The notes beneath the pieces were generated by a model. The model was given only the letters and a program-made list of their open reading frames with translations. It made no database searches and was not told the origin of the DNA. The position numbers were made by a program, and so were the translations under genes. Positions 10,047 to 20,277 of a DNA stretch of 64,000 nt are shown here, in pieces. Each line of letters starts with the position of its first letter. Positions within the stretch are counted from its first letter, which is position 1. The DNA comes from Allomyces macrogynus ATCC 38327 (lineage: Eukaryota > Blastocladiomycota > Blastocladiomycetes > Blastocladiales > Blastocladiaceae), in NCBI GenBank assembly GCA_000151295.1, contig GG745345.1, positions 782,231 to 846,230 on the forward strand. The letters run 5' to 3'.

Positions 10047-11112
10047 TCAGGCCACCGGCAGGACAAGCAGCGCCACAAAGAAGAGCGCGAGCGCCGCCGC
10101 CTTGCTCGACACGGCCGTCGACGCCGTCTTGGGCGCGGCCGACTTGCCCGCCGGGTCGAGCGGTTCGTTGGAATGCAAGGTCGGTTCCGCTGCGGGCGTA
10201 CCCGACGACGAAGGCGTCGACGCCGACGGCAGCGGCGCGGCGAGGCACGGCGCCGACTGGCCCGAGTTGTTGGTCGCGTCGAGCGGCGTCGACGTGTCGA
10301 GCGTCTGCTGGCGCCGGCACTGCAGCGACGCCTGGTCGGACGACGGCGACAGGCAACCGAGCACCGTCAGCGCCGACGCGCCGGGCGCCGGCGGGGGCAC
10401 TTGGAATGGACCGGTCATGCACGTCGAGTTGAGGTTCGGGACTAGCAATCGGGGGTGGAGAAGGGTCAGAAGTGGAGCATCGCACGAACGACGCGAATGA
10501 AGAAGAATCAAACGTACTGTGGCACGTTGGCGCCTGCACAGGCGCGTTCATCTCGTCGGCGCTGCACGCCCACCCGCCCGTCAGCTGGATGCACCCGAGC
10601 ACGCTGAGCGCCGACCCGCCCGTCATCGTCGTCGACGGCGAGAACATGTTGCACACGGGCGAGCTCGAGTCGGCAAACTGGACGTTGGGCACGACTGCCC
10701 CGCCCGCACCACCGCCAGCTACGGCACCAGGACCGCCGGGGGCACCACCCGCAGCCGCACCACCGCCAGCGGCAGCGCCGGGGCCGCCGGGAGCCCCGCC
10801 AGGAGGACCCGCACCGCCTTGGCCACCAGGACCACCAGGGCCCGCGCCGCCCTGACCACCGGGAGGACCAAACGCACCGCCCGGCGCGCCGCCGACAATT
10901 CCCCCGGGAGCGCCGCCGCCTGCGGCACCAGGACCCGCACCACCAGCACCGAGCGGACCAGGAGGACGAGCTGCACCGCCGGGACCACCAATCGCGCCAG
11001 GACCGGCACCTTGACCGCCGGGACCGCCGGGACCCTGGCCGCCGAGAACAGGACCGGCACCACCGCCGACTGCGGGGAAGCCCGCGCCAGCACCACCGGG
11101 AACAGCAGCCAT
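10047..11112 (-). CDS. Gly/Pro/Ala-rich protein with duplicated Cys module and GPI-type tail
   Basis: Not a named family. Exon 1 (11112-10518) encodes about 140 residues of collagen-like GGAGPGG low complexity, then a module PNVQF...C...GGSALSVLGC...WACSADE. After a 76-nt intron (10442-10517, GTACGT...CTAG) exon 2 begins PNLNSTC...GASALTVLGC...LQCRRQ, clearly a second copy of the same module. The C-terminus is Ser/Thr/Pro-rich and ends KAAALALFFVALLVLPVA, a hydrophobic tail typical of GPI-anchor signals. The start MAAVPGG has no clear signal peptide, so an upstream first exon may be missing from this model. A cell-wall or surface protein is an inference from the Cys module and tail. Confidence 0.6.
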
Positions 11113-13391
11113 GTTGCTTGAGAGAGAGAGAGAGAGAGAACGAGCACGAGGACGAGTCACGCGCGCGCTCGTGCGTGGATCAGGTGGAGTCGGCGCGGCC
11201 GAGGACTGCAGCGAGCAAATTGGGCGTCGTGTCGCGCGTGGAGAAGAGGTCAAGGAGAACGTCGAGAGCGGCGCGGCCGTGGGTTGAGGTTGCAGCACTT
11301 GGCGTCGTCGAGTGAGAGCGTGAGCGTCGTCGAGGCGCGTTGCGGAGCTGCGACGTCGAGGATTGCTGCCGAGCGTCAGTTGAGAAGCGTTGCGGAGCGT
11401 GGGCGGGTCGCGGGTCACGCAGGCTCTTGTACTCGGGCGCCGTGTCGCCACGAGCGCGCGCAAAGCGAGCAACGTGTGAGGAGTCGGCGATGTGCGCGAG
11501 CGATCCGGCAGAAAACGACAGGGTGGGAAGGAGCGAGCGGGCTGGGCGAAAATGGACTTGGGCAAATCGCACGCGCGGAAGGCAGGATCTAGCAGGCGGG
11601 CCAAGAGGCGGGAGCGTTTGGGTCTCGTCACAGCTCGCTCGCGCCAAGCCTGTCGTCTCGGACCATGGCGGCGGACAGCACATGGCTCCCACCGCCGCGC
11701 GTGCAGCGTATGAGACGATCGGTGCTGCAGCGAGGGCATGCGCGTCCCGGGTGTGGCCGTAGCGCGCGCCAGCTCCAAGTCGCGCGAGCAAGACGTTGGC
11801 GTGAACAACTGCGCGGAAATGGACTTTAATTGCCTTCTTGCGCCTGTCTGCACCAAACCACGACCCATCCACCCGTCCGCAAACAACGGCAGCAACACGC
11901 CAGCAAGACGGTCGCACTCGTGAGAGGCGGCCAGTATTCAGCACGTCGCGTTCAATGGGCCCGAATATGGTCTTCGCCGGTAGCGCCGGGATTCGCTCAT
12001 GCTTGAAGCTCTTGGGTGCAATCCGCCGTCATTTCGTTGATCGTTCTCTGAGCTGTACTGTCGCTCCACACACCATCACCACCGCCGTTGCGATACTTGA
12101 GGTTCTTCCTCGTGCCAACACGCGCCAGCCGCCAGCACGCGAATTTTGATCATAGACAATGGACTCAGACTCGAAAATGGCTTTGCGATGAGTTGGACCG
12201 CAAATTGGCGTTCCATGACGGGTTGAAGCATCAGCGGTCGCGGCCGATGCGGCTGCAGCAACTCGCGTAACAGCGGGCGCCAGGCCCTTTGGTGTCGCCA
12301 TCGACCAGCGCCGGCGTCGTGGCTGCCATCAAGACGGTGGAGCGCGGATGAAAGCGACCTGTAACAAATGAAGATTTGCGTAAGCGTGCTACACTTGATC
12401 ACGTCGGTCGGTCAAAAGGATCACATCGAGCAGTGCCAGCTGGAACAGCTTCGTGGTTGTTCACGAGCACACTATATCGGAACAGGTCCTCTCGCAAATG
12501 TGACAATTGACGACGTGCGATGCTTCTTCGCTGGTCCTCGCTCATACTCGCTCGCGCTTGCAAATCGGGCCAGGACTGGCACGGACAATCAACGTCTCGA
12601 TCATAAAACATTCCCGCCCCAATCTTCCTGCTACTCCGGAATGCTCACCTCCTTCGAACCTGACCAACCAACACCATGGCTGCTCTAGTGCCTGATCCTG
12701 TTTTCGTCCGCCCCTCTTAGCCTGTCAGCATGCGGTGGTTCGCGGTCTCTATGCTCTCCACCCTCGAATGCATGCCCAAAGCCCTCGTCTTGCGGGATGT
12801 CATGCTCTGAGCGCCGGTCGCGATGTGCATCGCTCTTTCGCACGGGGAAGCGTGGCAACAAAGGTGACCCCTTCCTTGCTCGACGCGCCTTGTTGCTCGT
12901 CGTCCTGGTTTCCCATTCCTTCTCTCATGCGCGCGGGTAACCACACGTTTTGGCGGAGGCTGTGCGAGGACATGGACGGCGTTCTCACTTTTGGTTGGAC
13001 CACGCAAGAACGAATTGGAAGCATGACCGAAACATCGAATATCGGCTCGGCTTTGGATGGGTTGTTCTCAATCGCTGTCGTTGTGTTTGTGGCACGACCG
13101 CAGCCCCGCATCTACTTCACACTTTTCCCAATTTTCGTGCTGGTGACTGAGCGACGCTTGTCCCTGCCCCTCGAACAAACCCTTTGCCCAGCGCAATCGC
13201 GTCCACTGCTCGTGGGCTAATTACACACACGATGTCCGCTCCAAATGCGCTGGTCCGTCGCTGCCGACGATGCCGGCCTCAGCGGCTTCAGGTCGCGCCT
13301 CGCTGATATTTATACCGGCCCGCTGCCTGCAACATTCGCTCTTCTCCGCCGTCGCTTTGAACGCGCCCTTGCCAGCTGCCGCTCTCTACCT
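11113..13391. other. Intergenic region, no gene recognised
   Basis: Starts with an (AG)n run at about 11118-11139 upstream of the Gly-rich gene. All open frames are short or mirror-image frames of GC-rich DNA, with no recognisable domain. No tRNA or other RNA gene was seen. Confidence 0.45.
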
Positions 13392-14767
13392 ATGACTGCA
13401 ACCATGTCGCCGTTCTCAGCTTGTCGCCGCATTCTTGCCATTGCCCACCACCTGCGCGTGCCGCCCACCAGTTCTTCGTTTGCCCTCGACGCACAACGCC
13501 ATGAGCAGCGAAATCCTGCATCGTTGCAGTCGTCGCCCGCGCCGGTGCGCGTTTGCGTAACGGGTGCTGCCGGTACGTCTGGCCTGGCCAATTCTCGGAG
13601 CATTTGGGGTCGAATTCGGTGACTGACCGCATTTTTCTGTTCCGCCAGGCCAAATCGCCTACACGCTCCTGTTCAGTATAGCGAGCGGTCACGTCTTTGG
13701 CCCAAACCAGCCTGTCGCGCTGCAGCTGCTCGATATCCCGCAGGGCGCCGAGGCTATGAACGGCGCGGCCATGTAATTGCAAGACTGCGCGTTGCCGCTC
13801 TTGACCGGTGCATATTCTTTTTCGAGCAAGCGAAAATGGCCGATTCCCGACCATGCCCTTTGCGCCAACAGAGGTTACTATGACGACCAACCCGCTCGTC
13901 ACCTTCAAGGACGTCGACTACGCGATTCTTCTCGGCATGCCGCGGCGCGAAGGCATGCAGCGCAAGGATCTTCTCCGCGCGAACGTCGGGATATTCAAGG
14001 AACAGGGCGACGCGCTGGACCGTGTCGCCAAGAAATCCGTCAAGGTCGTGGTCGTCGGTAACCCGGCCAACACCAACGCGCTAATTTGCGCGCACTATGC
14101 GCCGTCGATCCCGTCCCGTCAATTCACGGCGCTGACCAGGCTCGACGAGAACCGCGCCAAGGCGCAACTGGCGTCCTGCACGGGCGTGGCCGTGGAAAAC
14201 GTCAAGAACGTGTGTATCTGGGGGAACCACTCGAATACGCAGCTCCCGGACGTGGCGCACGGGTACCTTGTCGCGGGCGACCGCGAAGTGCCGGTCGCCG
14301 ACTATGTCGCGGATAAGAGCTACCTCCAGGGCGAGTTTATCAAGACGGTCGCGATGCGTGGCGCCGCGATCATTGCTGCGCGGAAACTGTCGTCGGCCAT
14401 GTCGGCGGCCAAGGCGGTTGCCGACCACGTGCGCGATTGGCACTTGGGGACGCCCAACGGCGAGTTTGTCTCGATGGCCGTGATTTCCGACGGGAACATG
14501 TATGGCGTACCGCCCGGGCTGGTCTACTCGTTCCCTGTCGCAATTGATAAGAAGGGCGGGCACCGGATCGTGTCGGGGCTCGACGTGTCGCCGTTTGCCC
14601 GCGCCAAGCTGGACGCGACAACGGCCGAGTTGCAGGAGGAGAAACGCGAGGCGTTTGACCATATCGTACACCAGGTCGCGGCGGTGCCGGCGGTCACGGC
14701 CAAGCCGGTCATGCACGGCGCACAGCCGGCGACGCCTGCGCAGGGTAGCTCGGTCTCGACCAACTGA
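13392..14767 (+). pseudogene. MDH1: Malate dehydrogenase (cytosolic-type fold) with one in-frame TAA
   Basis: Catalyses malate/oxaloacetate interconversion with NAD. Exons 13392-13572, 13649-13807 and 13872-14767 (introns GTACGT...CCAG and GTGCAT...ACAG) give a continuous frame of 412 codons. Motifs: [17 protein letters not shown] (NAD-binding), [25 protein letters not shown] and [12 protein letters not shown] (catalytic His), [12 protein letters not shown]. These are of the animal cytosolic MDH1 class. In exon 2 the codon between GAAM and LQDCALPLL, Glu in the family, is TAA at 13774-13776. Everything else is in frame for about 300 codons after it, so this is a fresh nonsense mutation, a base-call error or recoding; other genes here use TAA as a normal stop. 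One residue is missing before MPRREGM. The N-terminal 50 residues (MSPFSACRRILAIAHHLRV...) look like a mitochondrial presequence, unusual for this class. Confidence 0.85.
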
Positions 14768-15075
14768 ACGCGACCGTGAACGCCGAACCGGGATCGCTTG
14801 CCCCGCATGTTCATTTTAGTTACCCTTGGATTGGCAGGCGTGCTTCGATTCTGCCATTGGATTGGAAGTGGTTCTTTCGATTCCGCCATTTTGTACATAA
14901 GCTGCTTGCGCTGGATATGAAGCGAACGAGGTGGTCTGTCTTGCCGACGGATGTCTTGAGTTGCCAGTCCAACATCCACTCAACGATCGTTGATACACCA
15001 AACGAGCTCTATTTACAAAAGCCAGGCCGCGCCTGACAGTGCCAGTCGCAGGCACGCACTCCACCACCGCTTCGT

Positions 15076-15863
15076 TCAGCTTGACGACTTGGTCTGCTTG
15101 CGCTTCTTGACCGGCTTTGTGGGCCCGCTGCTGGGTACAGGTGAAGATGCGGGTGACGGCGATGCGGCAGCGGCCACACTCGACTCCGTCGCCGCACGCC
15201 GCTTCTTCTTGGCCGACTCTGACCTCTTGGGCAGGTCGGCAGCGGGAGAGGGCGCGTCGGGAGCAGGCGATACGGGAGGAGAAGCGGAAGCGGAAGCGGA
15301 GGCAGCAGAGGTTGGCGTCGCAGATGCGGGGTCACGTGCTGATACGCTCGCCGAAGCAGCGGCAGCGGCTGCCTCGGCTGCCGCGGCCTTCTTGTCCTCA
15401 ATATTGTTCGCGGCCAATGCGCCCTTGATCAGCCGGCCGGCGGCGCCCTGGTCGACCGTCGCACCTAGATTGCATCGCAAAAATGAGTCTACGATCCTTG
15501 TCCACCCCGCCGCTGGGGTTCAGTGCCTTGCGAAGCGCACGTACGCTTGTTCTTCCACTCGTCGGCCTTCTTGAGCTTCTCAAAGTACCCCTTGAGCCGG
15601 TCGAGCTGCGCCTTGATGTGGTCGGCCTTGGTATCGGCCGCGTTCACTTTCAGGTACGCGTGCAGCGCTGAGTGCAGCGTGAACGCCAAGTGCACGTGCA
15701 GTTTTGCACGGTCGAGTGGGTTCTCAATCGTCGATGCCAGGTCCTCGAGTGACGGTTGGCCGGGACCCGCGAGCTGGTCCATGAGAGTCGCGAGTGATGG
15801 GGCGGATTTTTGCAGCGTCGCGAGCGCCGCGTGCAGTTCTGGGTGGAGCATTGTCGAGGTCAT
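15076..15863 (-). CDS. LRP1: C1D/Lrp1 (Rrp47) exosome cofactor
   Basis: Sas10/Utp3/C1D family: nuclear RNA-binding partner of the Rrp6 exosome in rRNA, snoRNA and pre-tRNA 3' processing. Exon 1 (15863-15545) carries the helical C1D core, with LHVHLAFTLHSALHAYLKVN, then HIKAQLDRLKGYFEKLKKAD. An 80-nt intron (15465-15544, GTACGT...CTAG) joins to ATVDQGAAGRLIKGAL, the conserved C-terminal signature (D-x-GAA-R-hydrophobic). The remaining 85 residues are Ala/Ser/Pro-rich and finish with Lys-rich clusters (KKKRR, KPVKKRKQTKSSS) that fit RNA binding or nuclear import. Length 235 aa, longer than human C1D (about 140) because of this tail, as in fungal Lrp1. Confidence 0.88.
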
Positions 15864-16376
15864 GGTTGCGTGCTGGGTGGGCGTGGGTGGGATGGCGGGG
15901 TCGCGTGCGCGTGAGCGAGCGCCGCGGGACGAGTAGTTGCGGGTGGTGATGGGCGGGAACGCGTCGTCAAGTCGGTTGTCGTGCCGTCGCGTCGCTGTGT
16001 CCAGTTCAGGAAGAAATCATGGCGAGTCGTGGCAGGCGGTCGTGTATTGCGTATCACATGGCAATGCCTGATTGGTTGCGAAGGGCTCATCCACGTCTCA
16101 CATCGTCTCGCCCGGCCGTCCTCCTTCTGCTCGCGGCAGTCGGCAGTCGCGGCAGGCTGTCCTGGCCGACTCGCCGCGACGGCTCACAACTCTCGCCTCC
16201 TGTGACCTCGGACGACGCGGTTCCACTGGACGCCCGAAGCGGCTCCTGGCAGACCCTATCGCACTGACCGGTTTCCGCGACCACCACGACGATCTCAGAG
16301 ATAAATAACTGTGTATAGAACAAACTCTCACGCCGCGCTCGGCGCTCAGGAGCGGGGCATTCCGGTGCAGATGCAC

Positions 16377-17387
16377 TTAGTACTCCTGCGACTGCGTCTC
16401 CTTCGACTTGTCATCTACGCCGGCGAACGGGGAGAGATGAGCGTCGAGCACAGCAGCGTCGCGGATCTTTGGGTCAAGCGAAACAACGTACCGTCCTTCT
16501 TGCCCTTCTTGCCCTGCAGCAGGTGCGGGTTGATGTTCGGCAGGACACCACCTGAGAGGGGAGGGGGACATGGCGCGTGAGCGCGAGCCGTCCGAACGGC
16601 ACGCTGGAGTTGAAAATGTGCACACCCTGAGCAATCGTGACGTTGCCAAGCAGCTTGTTGAGCTCCTCGTCGTTGCGGATCGCGAGCTGGAGATGGCGCG
16701 GGATGATGCTACGGGTTGAGTGCGTCAGTCGTCGTCGAGCTGCCAGAGAGAGAGAACGCATGTTTCGAGATGTACCGCTGGAGAAGACAGGGTGGAGAAG
16801 GTGGAGTGGGTCAAGGAGAGTCAGTTCGTGCAGTGAAAGACAAACCGAGACGTTCGCGTCGCGCAAATCACATACAGCTGAACGATAGAATCGCCGAGTT
16901 AGCAAATGCCCGTCAAAAACGAGTCCAAGATGAGCGGGAAAACAGTTACGAACCCTCTGTTGGGACGAGTCACGGTGCACAGAGTGGAGCGGGAGCCGAA
17001 ACGGGAGCGAAACGGTTAGCTTCGGATGCGGTTTCAGACGCCGGGCTGCAAGGGAAGCTCAAACAGACTCTTGTTGTCGCGGGCCGCGTTGCCGGCAAGC
17101 TCGAGAATCTCGGCCGTCAGGTACTCGAGGACCGCGGCGAGGTAGACAGGCGCGCCAGCACCGACACGCTGTGCGTAGTTGCCCTTGCGCAGCATACGGT
17201 GGATACGGCCCACGGGGAACTGCAAACCGGCCTTGGACGACCTGTTCGCGAGCGTTGCGCGTCAGTCGAATTATGGAGATCGTTGGTCCTGATCGGGCTG
17301 GCGGGTGGGTGAGACGAACCGCGACTTGCCCGGTGCGGTCGCATCGGTCGCGCCCTTCTTGCCTCCCTTGCCGCCCTTGCCAGCCAT
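16377..17387 (-). CDS. H2A: Histone H2A.X (5 exons)
   Basis: Core nucleosome histone with a DNA-damage phosphorylation tail. Exons: 17387-17320, 17241-about 17065, 16708-16626, 16551-16492, 16414-16377. Recognisable pieces are [89 protein letters not shown]. The last exon ends ETQSQEY-stop, the SQ-E-aromatic motif of H2A.X. Intron 2 is the uncertain one (about 330-356 nt, far longer than its neighbours): splicing 17065 to 16708 gives DNKSLIIPRH, one residue short of the usual DNKKTRIIPRH, while the alternative acceptor at 16740, with a better pyrimidine tract, would insert about nine residues. Total about 141 aa. Five exons and four introns is unusual for a core histone. Confidence 0.92.
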
Positions 17388-18490
17388 GGTTGATGAAGAT
17401 GAGGTTGCGGGGAGTTGGATGCGTGAGACGCAGTCGAGCTTGCGACTCTGCCGGGTGTCGTCGAAGTTGGGATGGAGAGCGGAGACGCGTGCTGCCGGTC
17501 GCCGAAGTCGTCGTGGTGGTTGGTGGTTGCGGTCGCGACCATATTCGCATTTTCGCATTCACTTTCTCCTGAAAGGGTCTGGGCATTCCCACCTCCCACC
17601 GCACTCACCGCACCCACCGCACCCACCGCACACCTCGCTGTCGCGTCTCCCTTCCCACCTTGGTGTTCGCCGCCTGCGCCGTCGCGGTGATCAACTGCAC
17701 GAGGGAAACCAACTCCTTGGGAGAGCAAAAGGTCCAAACTTGTTGCATTGCAGCACGCCCTCTGCAACACGCGGATGCCGATCTCCACCGAGCAGGACGC
17801 AACCGAATTCGCGTCTGACCACCAGCACATGACGAATCTCCACATTAAGAAGCGGCATCGGTTCCAGCCAGCCGCCCCTATCTCTTGAGCGCCCCCCAGT
17901 CGCGCCGACCGCTGGTGTAGCCACTTGATCCGCGACGCCGGGCCATTCGTTCCTGGCGTTCAAGTGGCAGGGCGAACCCGACTTTGTCGTGGCGTCGGTT
18001 TAGTTCTCCAGCAAGAGCCATGCTCATGCTCCGCAGCGCAAGGGTCGTTTCCCTTATCCAATGATGAGTGCTGCAGCAAGAAGGCGTGCCTGCATGCGCG
18101 CGAAGAGTTGTTTGCTTCACGAGAGATCCGCGCCCTTGGTCAAGATTCTTTTGTCCCTGTGGTTTGCCCGAAATACAGACGCCCCTCGTGGTTTCATTCC
18201 GTGCCCCTTTCTGCTCTATCGATGAAGCCCTCACACCAGCGTGCCCTGGGTCCCGCTGACGGCCGCCACGTTTCAAACATGTTGGTGTTACGAATCTGCT
18301 GTGCGAGCTGGCCGAGGTATAAAATGGCTCGGTCCCTCGCAACGGTGCTCTCCTGATCTTGTTGGCCAGATTTATCATTGTTCTCGACGATCCCAACCAT
18401 CGAAAGCGGTTGCAAGCTGATCAGCACGCCGGGCGTGACCAGATTTGATCAAAGATTTTGGCCGACTTGGTGCAAACGACGACCGACGCC
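17388..18490. other. Intergenic region between H2A.X and the UNC93-like gene
   Basis: Divergent promoters of the two flanking genes should lie here. CACCGCACC short tandem repeats occur at about 17601-17635. An open plus-strand stretch near 17740-17888 (ending ...HIKKRHRFQPAAPIS) might be a terminal exon of something but matches nothing I recognise. No histone H2B partner gene is visible. Confidence 0.4.
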
Positions 18491-20026
18491 ATGGCTGACT
18501 CAGAGCAACACGGTGCCTGCAGCAGCTCTGCAGCAGCAACTGCAGAGCCAGCGGCACCGACCACGTCGGGATTCGCGCCGACCCCATCAACTCCGGCCAC
18601 CGAGCGGTCGGGCATGATCCGAGTCGCGCTTCTCGGTTTCGGGTGCGTTTTGGGCAAAATTGTTGGCTGGGTTTCGTCATCCATTGTCTTGCCCGTCAAT
18701 TGATACTTGTGATCTACGTTCTGCATAGTTTCCTGCTCATCTTTACGGCCTTCAATGGCGCTCAGACGCTCGTCACGACAATCCATCCCGACAATGGGTT
18801 CAACTCGCTTGCGACCATTTACCTCTGCTTCTTTTTCGGCTCGCTCCTCGCACCATCCCTCGTCTTACGGGTCCCGCTGCGCTTCATCTTCTTTGTTTCG
18901 GCCGCAATGTATGCCCTCTTCATTGCTGGGCTCAACTGGGGCACGACCGCCCTCTTTGTCACGTCGGCGCTCGTTGGTTTCGCTGCCGGTGCGTTTGCTT
19001 CCCATTTTCACGATTCTTCCTGTGCTGTCCGAGATAGCTGAAAACTGACACCACCAACTGAAACCGCCATGATTTCCAGGCTCGATTTGGATCACGCAAG
19101 GATTCTACGTCTCGATGGCGAGCCAAGCGTCGGGCGTGCCCATTGGCAAGCTAACGAGCGTGTTCCTCTTCATCTTCACCATCAACATGATCGCTGGCAA
19201 CGCCATTAGCGCCAGCATCCTGCTCGCGGGCATCTCCTACTCGACGCTGCTCTACATTCTCGCCATCGTCGCGGCCACGGGCGCCCTGTGCCTGCTCCTC
19301 CTCCCGCAACCAGGCCGTGCCGAAGCAACCAACACCAGCAATGCCGCACCGACCATGCCGCTCGGCGAAAAGCTGCGTATGACCATCAAGCTGTTCCCGG
19401 AAATGCCCATGCTCGCATTGATCCCGCTGATTCTGTGGAACGGCGCGCTCGGATCGCTCGCGTTCGGCAACATTCCGCGATTCCTGCCTGAATCCATGGT
19501 CGCGGCGCGCCCCGAAATCGTGCCGCTCATTTTCATCGTCTACGGTGTCACGGGCACGCTGGCGTCCCCCTTTTGGGGTCGCGTCTACGACCGGTCCGGC
19601 GCGAAACCGCTCGTTTGGGCCATGGCGATTCTCGGCATCATCACTTACGCGCTCGTTTTGGTCGTGCTGCTCGTCGTCCCGGGACTGGCCGACGACGAGA
19701 CGCCCGCGATTGCGCTGTTTGCATGCGCAACGGGTGCGCTCGGCGCACTCGATAACTTGACCAACTCGCTCATCAATTTTTCGATCTCGTCCCTGTATCC
19801 GGACGAGCAGACGAATGCGGCCGCGTTTGCCGTCTACCGGCTCTGTTTTTGCGTTGGGTTCATTCTCTTGTCTCTGCTCTCGAACACGGGGATCTGGCAA
19901 ATCATTGTTGTGCTCAACGTGATTTTGCTCATTGCGACTGTGGCCGCGTACGCGTACCTGATCAAGTACCGCAGTCGCAAGGCAGCCGAGCAGGCGGTGG
20001 TGGACAAGGCGGCGGGCAAGCATTGA
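18491..20026 (+). CDS. UNC93-like major facilitator protein (3 exons)
   Basis: Multi-pass membrane protein of the UNC-93/MFS superfamily; substrates of fungal members are unknown. Exons 18491-18642, 18729-18988 and 19080-20026 give 452 aa. Splicing of the 86-nt intron gives GFGFLLIFTAFNGAQTL, the conserved first helix of the family, and the second junction gives GFAAGSIWITQGFYV, another family hallmark. About ten to eleven hydrophobic helices follow in two blocks around a hydrophilic loop (PQPGRAEATNT...). GVTGTLASPFWGRVYDRSG is the MFS-like loop before helix 8. The N-terminal 50 residues are Ala/Ser/Thr/Pro-rich and probably cytosolic; the tail is Lys/Ala-rich. The ATG at 18491 is the first in frame. 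Transport function is not shown by the sequence. Confidence 0.85.
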
Positions 20027-20277
20027 GGTCGGCTTAGTTTGGTTCGGTCAGTGTTCGGTCATTTTGTCATTTTGATTTTTGGGCGTGTTGTTGTTTTGCG
20101 TGTGGGACGCGGAGAGCCCGGGAACGAAAAGTGTCCTGCTACCAGTTTCCGAGTCGAGAGTCGAGCTCGAAGCGCAATATTATAGGACATGGTGCGATCT
20201 TGACGCTGTATTTGCCAAGAGAGCGACATCTACAGTCTTCCAGTCCCCACCCTCGTCTCCACCAAGTCCATCCAACC

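Noticed and set aside
10719..11147. Minus-strand ORF with a signal-peptide-like start (MLVLSLSLSQATWLLFPVVL)
   Set aside because: It is a shifted frame of the Gly/Pro/Ala-coding repeat, giving only Val/Leu/Ala repeats; it does not lead into the Cys modules.
17735..17888. Possible plus-strand exon ending HIKKRHRFQPAAPIS
   Set aside because: No splice partner, no start and no recognisable domain; left as intergenic.
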